DNA of 61,825 bases from Pseudoduganella flava (GTDB lineage Bacteria; Pseudomonadota; Gammaproteobacteria; Burkholderiales; Burkholderiaceae_D), in contig NZ_VLKW01000018.1 of assembly GCF_007830495.1 (NCBI RefSeq), positions 1 to 61,825 of the forward strand, read 5' to 3'. This document shows, piece after piece, positions 17,265 to 25,013 of the stretch; within the stretch, counting starts at the first letter, position 1, and each line of letters opens with the position of its first letter. The position numbers and the translations under genes were made by a program. The notes under the pieces are model-generated. The model was given only the letters and a program-made list of their open reading frames with translations. It ran no database searches and had not been told where the DNA came from.

Positions 17265-17755
17265 TTGCCGCCCTCCCGCCGCACCTGCTGGATCGCCGCG
17301 ACGATGTTCGCGTAGGCGCCGCAGCGGCACAGGTTGCCGCTCATGCATTCGCGCACGTCCGCGTCGTCCCGCCCGCACGGCTCGTCCAGCAGCGCGACGG
17401 CTGACATGATCTGGCCGGACGTGCAATAGCCGCACTGGTAGCCGTCGTGCGCGACGAAGGCGGCCTGCATGGGGTGCAGGCGTTCGGGGGCGCCAAGACC
17501 TTCGATCGTCGTCACTTCGTCGCCCGCGTGCGCCAGCGCCAGCGCGAGGCACGCATTGATGCGGCGCCCGTTGACGTGCACGGTGCACGCGCCGCACTGG
17601 CCGTGGTCGCAACCCTTCTTCGTGCCGGTCAGGTGCAGGTGGTCGCGCAGGTAGTCGAGCAACGTGGTGCGCACGTCGACATTCACCGGCTGCTCGACGC
17701 CGTTGACGACGATGGTGGCGCCGCGCGCAGGGTGTGGCTTCTCCCGGTTCTGCAT
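17261..17755 (-). CDS. paoA: Aldehyde oxidoreductase, 2Fe-2S subunit (PaoA-like, no Tat signal)
   Basis: A 164-residue iron-sulfur subunit with two [2Fe-2S] sites: Cys49, 54, 57 and 69 (GCDHGQCGACTVHVNGRRINAC) and Cys108, 111, 143, 145 (GYQCGYC, CRCGAYAN). It shuttles electrons in the aldehyde oxidoreductase encoded by the overlapping downstream genes. The start ATG at 17755 has AGGAG 6 bases upstream; a longer start at 17797 lacks one. Unlike E. coli PaoA, which has a twin-arginine signal ahead of the ferredoxin fold, this protein begins within about a dozen residues of the fold, so a cytoplasmic enzyme is suggested. Confidence 0.88.
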   Translation of the reverse strand: MQNREKPHPARGATIVVNGVEQPVNVDVRTTLLDYLRDHLHLTGTKKGCDHGQCGACTVHVNGRRINACLALALAHAGDEVTTIEGLGAPERLHPMQAAFVAHDGYQCGYCTSGQIMSAVALLDEPCGRDDADVRECMSGNLCRCGAYANIVAAIQQVRREGGK

Positions 17756-17996
17756 GTCGCTCCTTTCGCCCGGCGTGGCCAGGCCTGTAGTGCTCAACTA
17801 CACGCAAAAATGCCGCGGTGCGGCGCACGATTGCGTTCTCGGCAATATTCTTTCACTGCATTCCTGAACAGACGGGTCCGCCCCGTCGACGGGCATGCCG
17901 TACAGGCGATCGGCGATCTCGTCCGTGACAATGTGTGACTTTTGGTATGTTAGCAATATGTTAATCTCGCCGCACGCTATCTATCAAGGAGCCCAT

Positions 17997-20900
17997 ATGT
18001 CCCCCATGCGTGTTATGCGCACCATCTCGGCAGCGGCCAGCCTCGTCTTCGCGACAAACGCGTTGGCGGCGGTAACGGAAGTGCCGCTACCCGAAATCAA
18101 AACAACTCATCCACGGCTGTATGCCTCCAAAGACGACATTGATGCCTTGCGGGCGAAACTAATGCCGGCCGTTCCCCTGCCCAAGGACGAGGGAACGGTG
18201 GAGTATACGTTCACACCTCAGGAGAGGAGCCGTCTCAATCCGGCCGATGCGGTGCTCTTCGGGACGTTGGATCAAGAGGTGGCACCGGACGGTACCAAGC
18301 CGAACTACATGTTCCTTCGTCACAAGGAGTTCGACACCGGGAAATTCGGTGTCGAGGTCGCTTTCGTCGGGAACGGTGCTCGCAAGAGTTCATATATCTA
18401 CCTCACCCCCGGGGTCAGGACGACCATCAGGATGCATTACAACCGGCTGCAAGGTAAGGTTTCCGTTTCAGTAGACGGGAATACCGTCACGGGGTGGCCG
18501 ACGGACCTCGCGTGGGCTCCCGGCAAATATCCCCAGCGATTCTATTTTGTCGGGCGCAAGGACGACAACGCCCACATCAGGGTCCTCGAAGGCCCGGAGC
18601 CAGGCAACGAAATCTGGACCAGTGACAGCATCGACTTCGACCTCACCGCGAATTGGTGGTTCCTCGAGAAGCAAACAAAGCAACTTGCTGTAGAGATCTC
18701 GAAATGTGACCCCAAGACCGAATACAGCCGTGAGAACGTGTGCAACGTATTGACCGCTGCCCGCAACGTGATCACCGACGCTGCGTACAGGCTCGGCCTG
18801 GTTTACCAGATAACGAAGGATAAGACCTATCTGGAGGCCGCCGCGACGTACGCCACGATGATCAATAATGCGCCATTGACTGCGGGGGACGAATGGTCGA
18901 TGGGCGCGCGTGTGGGTGCGTTGGGGATCATCTACGACTGGTTTCATTACGAGCTGGAGAACCCGGACAACAATCCGGACTTCGTGCAATACGCGGCGCT
19001 CTATCGCGACATACCGGAGCGCATCGTGGCAACGATCAGGGCCGATATCACGAGCCCGGCGAATCGGGCAGACGACGACCTTATGGCAATGGTATGTGGC
19101 AAGGTCGGGCTCGACCCCAGCCCGGGCGTCTTGAGGTGCAACGGTCCGGCCAACATCGATGGCTATTACATCAGTGGGCACAATGCGAGTGCGATGCACG
19201 GCATGGCGCTCGGCTTGCTGGCGATCGCGGACAAGACCCGGAAGGCCGAGGTAACGCCTCTGCTGACGACGATCTACAGCCATCTCGTCAACGGCATCCT
19301 GACGGCCCGCGACATCATCTCGGTCGATGGCGGCAGCAACCAGCTGTTCGCCTATGGCGCCGGCGGCGGCGAGATCATCGAGCGCCTCATCATGTGGCGA
19401 CGCGTACTCGACAATCCAGACAGGGATGGAGCCCAGCTCGACAGGGCATTCGTGCCGAAGCTGATCAAGCCTTTCATCTACGGATTACGCATGGGCTACT
19501 CCGACGGGAAGACCGCTTGGGAGAACTCATACCCCGCCAGCGGCGATAACTACGCTTTCGGGGTCACGGCCCAGGAAGTAGGATACATGGCGCTTGCGGC
19601 CGCCACGACCAAGCCTGACCCCGCGGCTTCCGATTATGACGAACAGGTCGAGGCCGCAGGCATTGCCACAACGTTCTACGAAGAGCACGTCAAGAAGTAC
19701 CGCCGTCGCCTCTCGTTCGATCAGGTATTCGACGAATTGTATTTTCCTGTGGAAAAGGCGGCCCCGGTCGCGCTCACCAAGCAGCCTTTGGGCGCACGCT
19801 TCAGCGTCGCGGGCAATGCGCTGATGCGCGACACCTGGGATTACGACAATGCGGCGTTACTGGATTTTAAGTCGACTTCGTTCAGCAGCCAGAATCACCA
19901 GCACCTGGATCAGAACAGCTTCTCGCTGTTCTACAAGGCACCGTTACTGATCGATTCAGGTTCTTACGATAAATATGAATCACCGCACTGGTGGAACTAT
20001 TACCGGCGGACGATCGCCCACAACAGTATCGTCGTTTTCGACAAGGACGAGATTTACGGGGATGGAACGTACAGCAACGACGGCGGCCAGTGGGATCGAG
20101 AGGCGGCTTACCCGACGCTGGCACAGATTACAGGCACGGGAAGCAATGTCCTCGGCGGCATTACCGCGTTCGAGAACGGCGAACGGTACAGCTATGTCGT
20201 AGGCAGTGCGAGCAAGGCTTATCAAGCCAAGGACTGTAATAACTCGCCAAAGCTCGAGTGCGAAAACGGATTCATACGCAGCATTGTTTACCTGCGGCCA
20301 ACGAGCGGCAAACCGTTGATTGTGGTGCACGACCGCATCGAGTCGCCAAAAAAGCTCCCCGCCACGGCGCTGCTGCACAGCATAACGCGGCCGATGACCT
20401 ACGGTGAGCAGTCCGGGGGAACTGACGGCAGATACTCGATCGTCGGCGCGTCGAATCCCCCTATCGTTATCCGGAACGGCGACGGCATGGTGACTGTCGA
20501 GCCAGTGCTGCCGGCGGGAGCGGCAATCAAGATCGTTGGCGGCAGCATTGAACATAGCGGACGCTGCCTGCAATCGATCGATTCGGATACGAGAACGGGC
20601 GACTGCCGCTTTACAGTACGCACGCGCAGCAAAGAGGGCACGTACGCATGGGTCAATTACCCGTACCAGGTAAATGACTCCAACAAAGACTTCCTGCAGG
20701 AAGTCGGCGCCTGGCGTATCGAGATCTCACCCGTTGCGGATGACGTCGCCACCGCTTCCCGCTACCAGTTCTTCCTGAACGTACTGCGGGTGGCGGACTA
20801 CAACGAGGTGGCACCGATACCCCAGCAGAAAACGTCTGCGATTCTGCAAAGCAGCAACGGCAGCGCCAACGCGGTCGCACTGGATGCCAATACGTCGGTC

Positions 20901-21110
20901 GTATTCTACGTGGACAAATCGCTGCCCCTCAGGTGGACCCCGGCGCACACGGACAGCAACGTCCTGGTGATCGGCCTGAAGAAGGAGCTGCGGTACAAGG
21001 TACAGCCGGCGCCAGGCTCGGTGACCGAGTACACCGTGGTGGAGGCGGCGGATGGCACTCCCAGTTCGAAACACGGCGTACTGTATATCAAAGGGAAGAA
21101 CCCGCTCTGA
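17997..21110 (+). CDS. Exported heparinase II/III-like polysaccharide lyase
   Basis: A 1037-residue exported protein. A signal peptide (MRTISAAASLVFATNALAAV) is followed by HPRLYASKDDIDALRAKL, the usual entry to heparinase II/III-type (alpha/alpha) toroid lyases. Residues of about 65 to 210 form an inserted beta-sandwich-like domain. The toroid then resumes, and the C-terminal half holds the heparinase II/III beta domain with NHQHLDQNSFSLFYKAPLLI, RRTIAHNSIVVFD and DRIESPKKLPATALLHS, matching the catalytic and zinc-site region of the family. It likely cleaves an acidic polysaccharide; the substrate (alginate, heparin-like or other) is unknown. AAGGAG lies 6 bases before the ATG. GC content and codon choice look lower than in neighbours, hinting at transfer. 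Confidence 0.85.
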   Translation: MSPMRVMRTISAAASLVFATNALAAVTEVPLPEIKTTHPRLYASKDDIDALRAKLMPAVPLPKDEGTVEYTFTPQERSRLNPADAVLFGTLDQEVAPDGTKPNYMFLRHKEFDTGKFGVEVAFVGNGARKSSYIYLTPGVRTTIRMHYNRLQGKVSVSVDGNTVTGWPTDLAWAPGKYPQRFYFVGRKDDNAHIRVLEGPEPGNEIWTSDSIDFDLTANWWFLEKQTKQLAVEISKCDPKTEYSRENVCNVLTAARNVITDAAYRLGLVYQITKDKTYLEAAATYATMINNAPLTAGDEWSMGARVGALGIIYDWFHYELENPDNNPDFVQYAALYRDIPERIVATIRADITSPANRADDDLMAMVCGKVGLDPSPGVLRCNGPANIDGYYISGHNASAMHGMALGLLAIADKTRKAEVTPLLTTIYSHLVNGILTARDIISVDGGSNQLFAYGAGGGEIIERLIMWRRVLDNPDRDGAQLDRAFVPKLIKPFIYGLRMGYSDGKTAWENSYPASGDNYAFGVTAQEVGYMALAAATTKPDPAASDYDEQVEAAGIATTFYEEHVKKYRRRLSFDQVFDELYFPVEKAAPVALTKQPLGARFSVAGNALMRDTWDYDNAALLDFKSTSFSSQNHQHLDQNSFSLFYKAPLLIDSGSYDKYESPHWWNYYRRTIAHNSIVVFDKDEIYGDGTYSNDGGQWDREAAYPTLAQITGTGSNVLGGITAFENGERYSYVVGSASKAYQAKDCNNSPKLECENGFIRSIVYLRPTSGKPLIVVHDRIESPKKLPATALLHSITRPMTYGEQSGGTDGRYSIVGASNPPIVIRNGDGMVTVEPVLPAGAAIKIVGGSIEHSGRCLQSIDSDTRTGDCRFTVRTRSKEGTYAWVNYPYQVNDSNKDFLQEVGAWRIEISPVADDVATASRYQFFLNVLRVADYNEVAPIPQQKTSAILQSSNGSANAVALDANTSVVFYVDKSLPLRWTPAHTDSNVLVIGLKKELRYKVQPAPGSVTEYTVVEAADGTPSSKHGVLYIKGKNPL

Positions 21111-21119
21111 TGTCTGCCC

Positions 21120-21138
21120 TGCGGGCCGGCGGCCCGCA
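21120..21138 (+). terminator. GC-rich hairpin after the polysaccharide lyase gene
   Basis: TGCGGGCC-GGC-GGCCCGCA is a perfect 8-bp stem 9 bases after the stop codon. No T-run follows, so its terminator role is only suggested. Confidence 0.4.
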
Positions 21139-21165
21139 AGCGACACGGGGCACCCATAAAAAACC

Positions 21166-21193
21166 AAAAAAAAGCCCGCCAAGCTGGCGGGCT
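21166..21193 (-). terminator. Rho-independent terminator of the candidate sRNA
   Basis: The 8-bp stem AGCCCGCC/GGCGGGCT with a 5-base loop is followed on the minus strand by eight T (21166-21173 are A on the plus strand). It faces away from the upstream polysaccharide lyase gene, so it belongs to a minus-strand transcript starting between it and 21330. Confidence 0.8.
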
Positions 21194-21227
21194 GAAGTCT
21201 ATTTCCTTGGAGGAGAATAGAGGAGAC
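21166..21227 (-). ncRNA. Candidate small RNA with anti-Shine-Dalgarno motifs
   Basis: A stand-alone minus-strand transcription unit of about 62 nt. A promoter is visible: -10 CATAAT (21234-21239), a 17-bp spacer and -35 TTGCGC (21257-21262), with a purine start near 21227. The RNA would begin GUCUCCUCUAUUCUCCUCC, carrying two CUCC-type stretches complementary to ribosome-binding sites. UCUAUU-C-UCC can pair with the downstream GGAAAUAGA to form a first hairpin with the second CU-rich motif near its loop. A strong terminator follows (AGCCCGCC/GGCGGGCU, 5-nt loop, eight U). It is separated from the upstream protease by that gene's own terminator. Architecture resembles anti-SD sRNAs known from proteobacteria; no homology search was possible. 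Confidence 0.55.
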
Positions 21228-21233
21228 AGGTGA

Positions 21234-21262
21234 ATTATGCTGCGCCGCGCCATATCGCGCAA
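21234..21262 (-). promoter_or_regulatory. Candidate sigma-70 promoter for the sRNA
   Basis: Minus strand: TTGCGC (3/6 to consensus), 17-bp spacer, CATAAT (5/6). It lies downstream of the protease terminator and directly upstream of the CU-rich transcript, which gives it a purpose. Confidence 0.45.
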
Positions 21263-21329
21263 CTTTATTGTAGTGATACTAGATATCAAACCAGCGCATA
21301 ACAGCAAACAATCACTGCTGTGATCGGAC

Positions 21330-21358
21330 AAAAAAAAGAGGAGCCGCAAGGGCTCCTC
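21330..21358 (-). terminator. Rho-independent terminator of the S41 protease gene
   Basis: GAGGAGCC/GGCTCCTC stem with 5-base loop, followed on the minus strand by eight T, starting 24 bases after the protease stop codon. Confidence 0.85.
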
Positions 21359-21381
21359 AGGTACATCCCTGCCGGGGATGA

Positions 21382-23628
21382 TCAGCGGTCCGGGGCGTAC
21401 GGCAGTACGCGCGACGCCAGCCGGGTGTCGGTCTTCAGCAGTGCCACTTCGTCGGCGAGGATGTGCACCGCTTCGTTCAGCAGCACGTCCTTCGCATTCT
21501 TCGCGGCCTTTTCCGCTTCCAGTTCGGCCGCCAGCGAGCGCTCGTCGCCCTGCAGGCCGTCGTCGGTGCGGCTGACGCCCTTCACGGCGGCCGCCGCGGC
21601 CTGTTTCGTCTGCTTGGCGCCGGCCGGTTTCGCGGCCACCGCGTTCTTCACGGCTTCCTTCGGGTCCGGCACGAGGATCGGGTCGTCCGCCGACGGCGCC
21701 GCGGCCAGGCGGGCATCGCGCAGCTTGGCGCGGGCTTCCTGTTCGTCCCGCTCCTTGCGGCGCACCTTCTCGTTCAGCGAGATCAGGTTGTCCTTGCGCT
21801 GCTTCTTCACGTAGTTGACGTCGTCCACGAGGAACTGGAAGTCCTTGTCCTTCGCCACCCGCGCGTCATGCTTCTTCTCCAGCATCGGCACGATGTCCTT
21901 CACTTCGCCGGCCGGGATGTACACGGCCGGCTTGATGACCGTGTACGGCAGCGCGTTGTCGTAGCTCGATTCGCCGAAGTTCTCCGCGTCCGCCAGTTGC
22001 GGCAGCTTGATGTCCGGCGTGACGCCGCGCAGCTGCGTGGTGCCGCCGTTGATGCGGAAGAACTGCGCGACCGTCATCTTCAGTTCGCCCAGGCGGGATT
22101 TGTCCTGCGCGAAGCGGTCCAGGCTGATCAGCGTCTGCACGGTGCCCTTGCCGAAGCTGGGCTCGCCGATGATGATGCCGCGGCCGTAGTCCTGCATCGC
22201 GGCGGCGAAGATCTCGGACGCCGACGCGGAACCGCGGTTGATCAGCACGCCCACCGGGCCGTCCCAGGCCAGGCCCGGCACCGTGTCGTTCTCGACCTCG
22301 ACGCGGCCTTCGGCGCTGCGCTGCTGCACCACCGGGCCCTTGTCGATGAACAGGCCCGTCAGCTCGACGGCTTCCGTCAGCGAGCCGCCGCCGTTGTTGC
22401 GCAGGTCGATCAGCACATTGTCGACCTTGTCCTTCTTCAGCTCGCCCAACAGGCGTGCCACGTCGCGCGTCGCGCTCTTGTAATCCTTGTCGCCACGGCG
22501 GCGCGCCTCGAAGTCCTGGTAGAACGTCGGCAGCGAGATCACGCCGATGCGGCGCTTCACGGTGCCGTCGCGCACTTCCATGATGGTCTTCTTCGCCGAC
22601 TGTTCTTCCATGCTGATCTTCTTGCGCACCAGCGACACCATCACGGGCTTCGCATCGGGGCCGGCGTCACCCGGCAGCACCTGCAGGCGCACCGTGGAAT
22701 CCTTCGGACCGCGGATCTGCTGCACCACGTCGTCGATGCGCCAGCCCAGCACGTCCTGCAGCGCGCCATTGTCGCCCTGTGCGACGGCGACGATCTTGTC
22801 GCCCACCTTCAGCTTGCCGGACATGCCCGCCGGGCTGCCGGTGACGATCTCGCGGATCACCGTGTATTCGTCGCGCGTCTGCAGCACGGCGCCGATGCCT
22901 TCCAGCGACAGGCGCATCTGGATGTCGAAGTTGTCCGACGCGCGCGGGCCCAGGTAGTTCGTATGCGGCTCGATCGACATCGCGTACGCGTTCATGAAGA
23001 TCTGGAACACGTCTTCGTTGTTCAGCTTGCGCGAACGCGACAGGTAGTTCTCATAGCGCTTGTCCAGCGTATCTCGGATCGCCTTGTCGTCCTTGCCGGC
23101 CAGCTTCAGGCGCAGCCAGTCGTTCTTGACGCGCTTGCGCCACAGGTCCTTAACCTCGGCATCGCTCTTCGGCCAATCGGCCTTTTCGCGGTCGTACTGG
23201 TAGCTTTCGTCCAGCGTGAAATCGGGCTTGGTCTTCAGCAGCTCGCGTGCATAAGCGATGCGCTCGGCGAAGCGCTGCTGGTAAAGGTTGTAGATGTCGA
23301 ACGGCACTTGCAGGTTCTCGCCGACGATCCCGTCGTCGAGCTTGGCCTTCGCGCCCGCATATTTGTCGAGGTCGGTCTGCACGAAGAACAGCTTTTCCGC
23401 ATCCAGCGACTTGAAATAGCGGTCGAAGATCTTCTCCGACATCGCATCGTCCAGCGGCACGGCCTTGTAGTGATAACGGGACAATACCCGCGAGGCCCAC
23501 AGCGCAGCCTGGGTCTGCTGGGCGGCCGGTTTCAGCTGCTCGGTTGTCGCCTTGTCGGCGGGTGCGGCATGACCGTAGGCGGACAGGATAGCCAGCGACA
23601 TCGCGGCCAGCAGCATTTGCTTCTTCAT
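21382..23628 (-). CDS. prc: Carboxy-terminal processing protease Prc/Tsp (S41 family)
   Basis: A 748-residue periplasmic tail-specific protease that trims or degrades envelope proteins from their C-termini. A signal peptide (MKKQMLLAAMSLAILSAYGHA) is followed by the long Tsp N-terminal helical domain, a PDZ domain (IVTGSPAGMSGKLKVGDKIVAVAQ), the S41 catalytic core and a C-terminal lysine-rich domain. The catalytic serine is in NRGSASASEIF (about residue 465) and the lysine in SFGKGTVQTL (about 492). The start at 23628 has GGAG 7 bases upstream; the in-frame start at 23667 would bury the signal. Full length for the Prc family, ending in an alanine/lysine-rich tail. It has its own terminator. 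Confidence 0.92.
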   Translation of the reverse strand: MKKQMLLAAMSLAILSAYGHAAPADKATTEQLKPAAQQTQAALWASRVLSRYHYKAVPLDDAMSEKIFDRYFKSLDAEKLFFVQTDLDKYAGAKAKLDDGIVGENLQVPFDIYNLYQQRFAERIAYARELLKTKPDFTLDESYQYDREKADWPKSDAEVKDLWRKRVKNDWLRLKLAGKDDKAIRDTLDKRYENYLSRSRKLNNEDVFQIFMNAYAMSIEPHTNYLGPRASDNFDIQMRLSLEGIGAVLQTRDEYTVIREIVTGSPAGMSGKLKVGDKIVAVAQGDNGALQDVLGWRIDDVVQQIRGPKDSTVRLQVLPGDAGPDAKPVMVSLVRKKISMEEQSAKKTIMEVRDGTVKRRIGVISLPTFYQDFEARRRGDKDYKSATRDVARLLGELKKDKVDNVLIDLRNNGGGSLTEAVELTGLFIDKGPVVQQRSAEGRVEVENDTVPGLAWDGPVGVLINRGSASASEIFAAAMQDYGRGIIIGEPSFGKGTVQTLISLDRFAQDKSRLGELKMTVAQFFRINGGTTQLRGVTPDIKLPQLADAENFGESSYDNALPYTVIKPAVYIPAGEVKDIVPMLEKKHDARVAKDKDFQFLVDDVNYVKKQRKDNLISLNEKVRRKERDEQEARAKLRDARLAAAPSADDPILVPDPKEAVKNAVAAKPAGAKQTKQAAAAAVKGVSRTDDGLQGDERSLAAELEAEKAAKNAKDVLLNEAVHILADEVALLKTDTRLASRVLPYAPDR

Positions 23629-23717
23629 CGGCATACTCCGAATTCTAAAATGACGATTTGCGGACAACCCGCGCAGCTTATTCTACAGGAGAGATGGTCC
23701 GATTTCGCAGGGCTGAC

Positions 23718-24236
23718 TTAAGTGCGCATTAAACTGTGCCCATACTTAAAACATAGCCATGCCAGAGCGACAATGAATAACGCCGGCCATGACCGCCAGG
23801 CGATTTTCCAGTCCGCATTCGATGGCCAAAAGGCCAGTAATTGTGGAGCAAGCAAGAACGCCAATCCCAGATCGGCCCATTGAAAATGCCAGCCGGGACG
23901 GGTGCGCAGCACGGCCACCCACCACGGCACCAGGATCAACAGCAACGGCGCCAGCGCGCTCGGCGCCGCGTTGTACCACGTCACGCGGGTCAGCACGACG
24001 GAGCCCAGCTCCCAGCGCTGCCCTGCCCGCTTTGGAATGACGGTGAACGACGCCGGCCGCGCCCCAAGGACAAAGCCGGCTACGAGGTGGACCAGCTCAT
24101 GGCACAACGTGCCGGCCAGCGTGAAGACGAAGAAGATCGGATGGCGCCGCGTCAATGCGCGCATCGCCAGCGCCAGCGCCAGCGAGGGCGCCAGATACAA
24201 CAGGATGTCGGCGTGGCCGTGCAGCCAGGCCGTCAA
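23718..24236 (-). CDS. Membrane-embedded HExxH metallopeptidase-like protein
   Basis: A 172-residue hydrophobic protein with four or five membrane segments. The zinc-peptidase motif HELVH lies inside a membrane helix (TLAGTLCHELVHLVAGFVLG), as in M50 site-2-protease-like families, but the second motif (typically NxxPxxxxD) is only weakly suggested by YNAAPSALAP. The proposed TTG start (24234-24236) overlaps the thymidine kinase stop as TTGA, giving translational coupling. The first ATG, at 24164, would lose the first membrane helix. Function unknown; the link to thymidine kinase may be purely transcriptional. Confidence 0.65.
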   Translation of the reverse strand: MTAWLHGHADILLYLAPSLALALAMRALTRRHPIFFVFTLAGTLCHELVHLVAGFVLGARPASFTVIPKRAGQRWELGSVVLTRVTWYNAAPSALAPLLLILVPWWVAVLRTRPGWHFQWADLGLAFLLAPQLLAFWPSNADWKIAWRSWPALFIVALAWLCFKYGHSLMRT

Positions 24237-24787
24237 TGCTCGCCCGAGTAGAAGCAGCGCCCGCAGGCCTGCCGATAGCGCTCGTTGCCGCCGATGGCGA
24301 TCTGCGCGCCTTCGCGGATGCGTTTGCCGTTCTCGTCGACGCGGATGTTCATCGTCGCCTTCTTGCCGCAGGTGCAGATGTTCTTCAGTTCCTCGATGTC
24401 GTCTGCCAGCGCCAGCAGGTAGATCGAGCCGGGGAAAGGCTCGCCACGAAAGTCCGTGCGCAGGCCGTAGCAAATCACGGGCACGCCGCGCACCTGGGCG
24501 AGCTGGTGCAGCTGGCGCACCTGCGCCACGGACAGGAACTGCGCCTCGTCGACGAGCACGCAGGCCACCTTGTCGATGGCGAGGAAGTCGGTGCCGGCGT
24601 CGAAGGTTTCGACGTCGCGCTGCAAGCCCAGCCGCGACGTGATCTTGCCGACGCCGAAGCGGTCGTCGATCGCCGCCGTGAACAGCCGCACCGTCTGGCC
24701 CTGTTCCTCGTAGTTATGGGCGACCTGCAACATCGCCGTGGATTTGCCTGCGTTCATCGCAGAATATCGAAAATAAAGTTTTGCCAC
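24233..24787 (-). CDS. tdk: Thymidine kinase
   Basis: A 184-residue type II thymidine kinase, phosphorylating thymidine with ATP in the salvage pathway. The P-loop is SAMNAGKST (residues 9-17), the DE motif is VLVDEAQFLS, and the substrate loop is CYGLRTDFRGEPFPGS. A structural zinc site is provided by CTCGKKA and CGRCFYSGE. The start was set at GTG 24787 because VAKLYFRYSAMNAGKST matches the family N-terminus (E. coli AQLYFYYSAMNAGKST). The reading frame extends further upstream but lacks homology-like features. The ribosome-binding site is weak (CAGG). It overlaps the following membrane protein gene by 4 bases. Confidence 0.92.
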   Translation of the reverse strand: MAKLYFRYSAMNAGKSTAMLQVAHNYEEQGQTVRLFTAAIDDRFGVGKITSRLGLQRDVETFDAGTDFLAIDKVACVLVDEAQFLSVAQVRQLHQLAQVRGVPVICYGLRTDFRGEPFPGSIYLLALADDIEELKNICTCGKKATMNIRVDENGKRIREGAQIAIGGNERYRQACGRCFYSGEH

Positions 24788-25013
24788 TGCTGACCTGATG
24801 ATGGATTGCGATCCCACATTATAAAACACCGCTCCCGGCCGGCGGTGGCTGGCAACGCGCACCGTTTCGGCGCATACTGGGGCCGCAGTATGGTTTTTTG
24901 AATAAGTATTTGCGAAAAAATTCCTTCTAGCATTCGCTGGCCGCCAACACAATGCGCGCTTTAGCCACCCTGCCCGACACAATCGGCCCAGGATGGCTCC
25001 ATAAGGAGACTGT

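Noticed and set aside
21238..21324. 28-codon plus-strand frame with a purine-rich leader (GGAGGAG...GAGGAGACAGG)
   Set aside because: The purine-rich leader is better explained as the complement of the sRNA's CU motifs; both flanking terminators face the minus strand.
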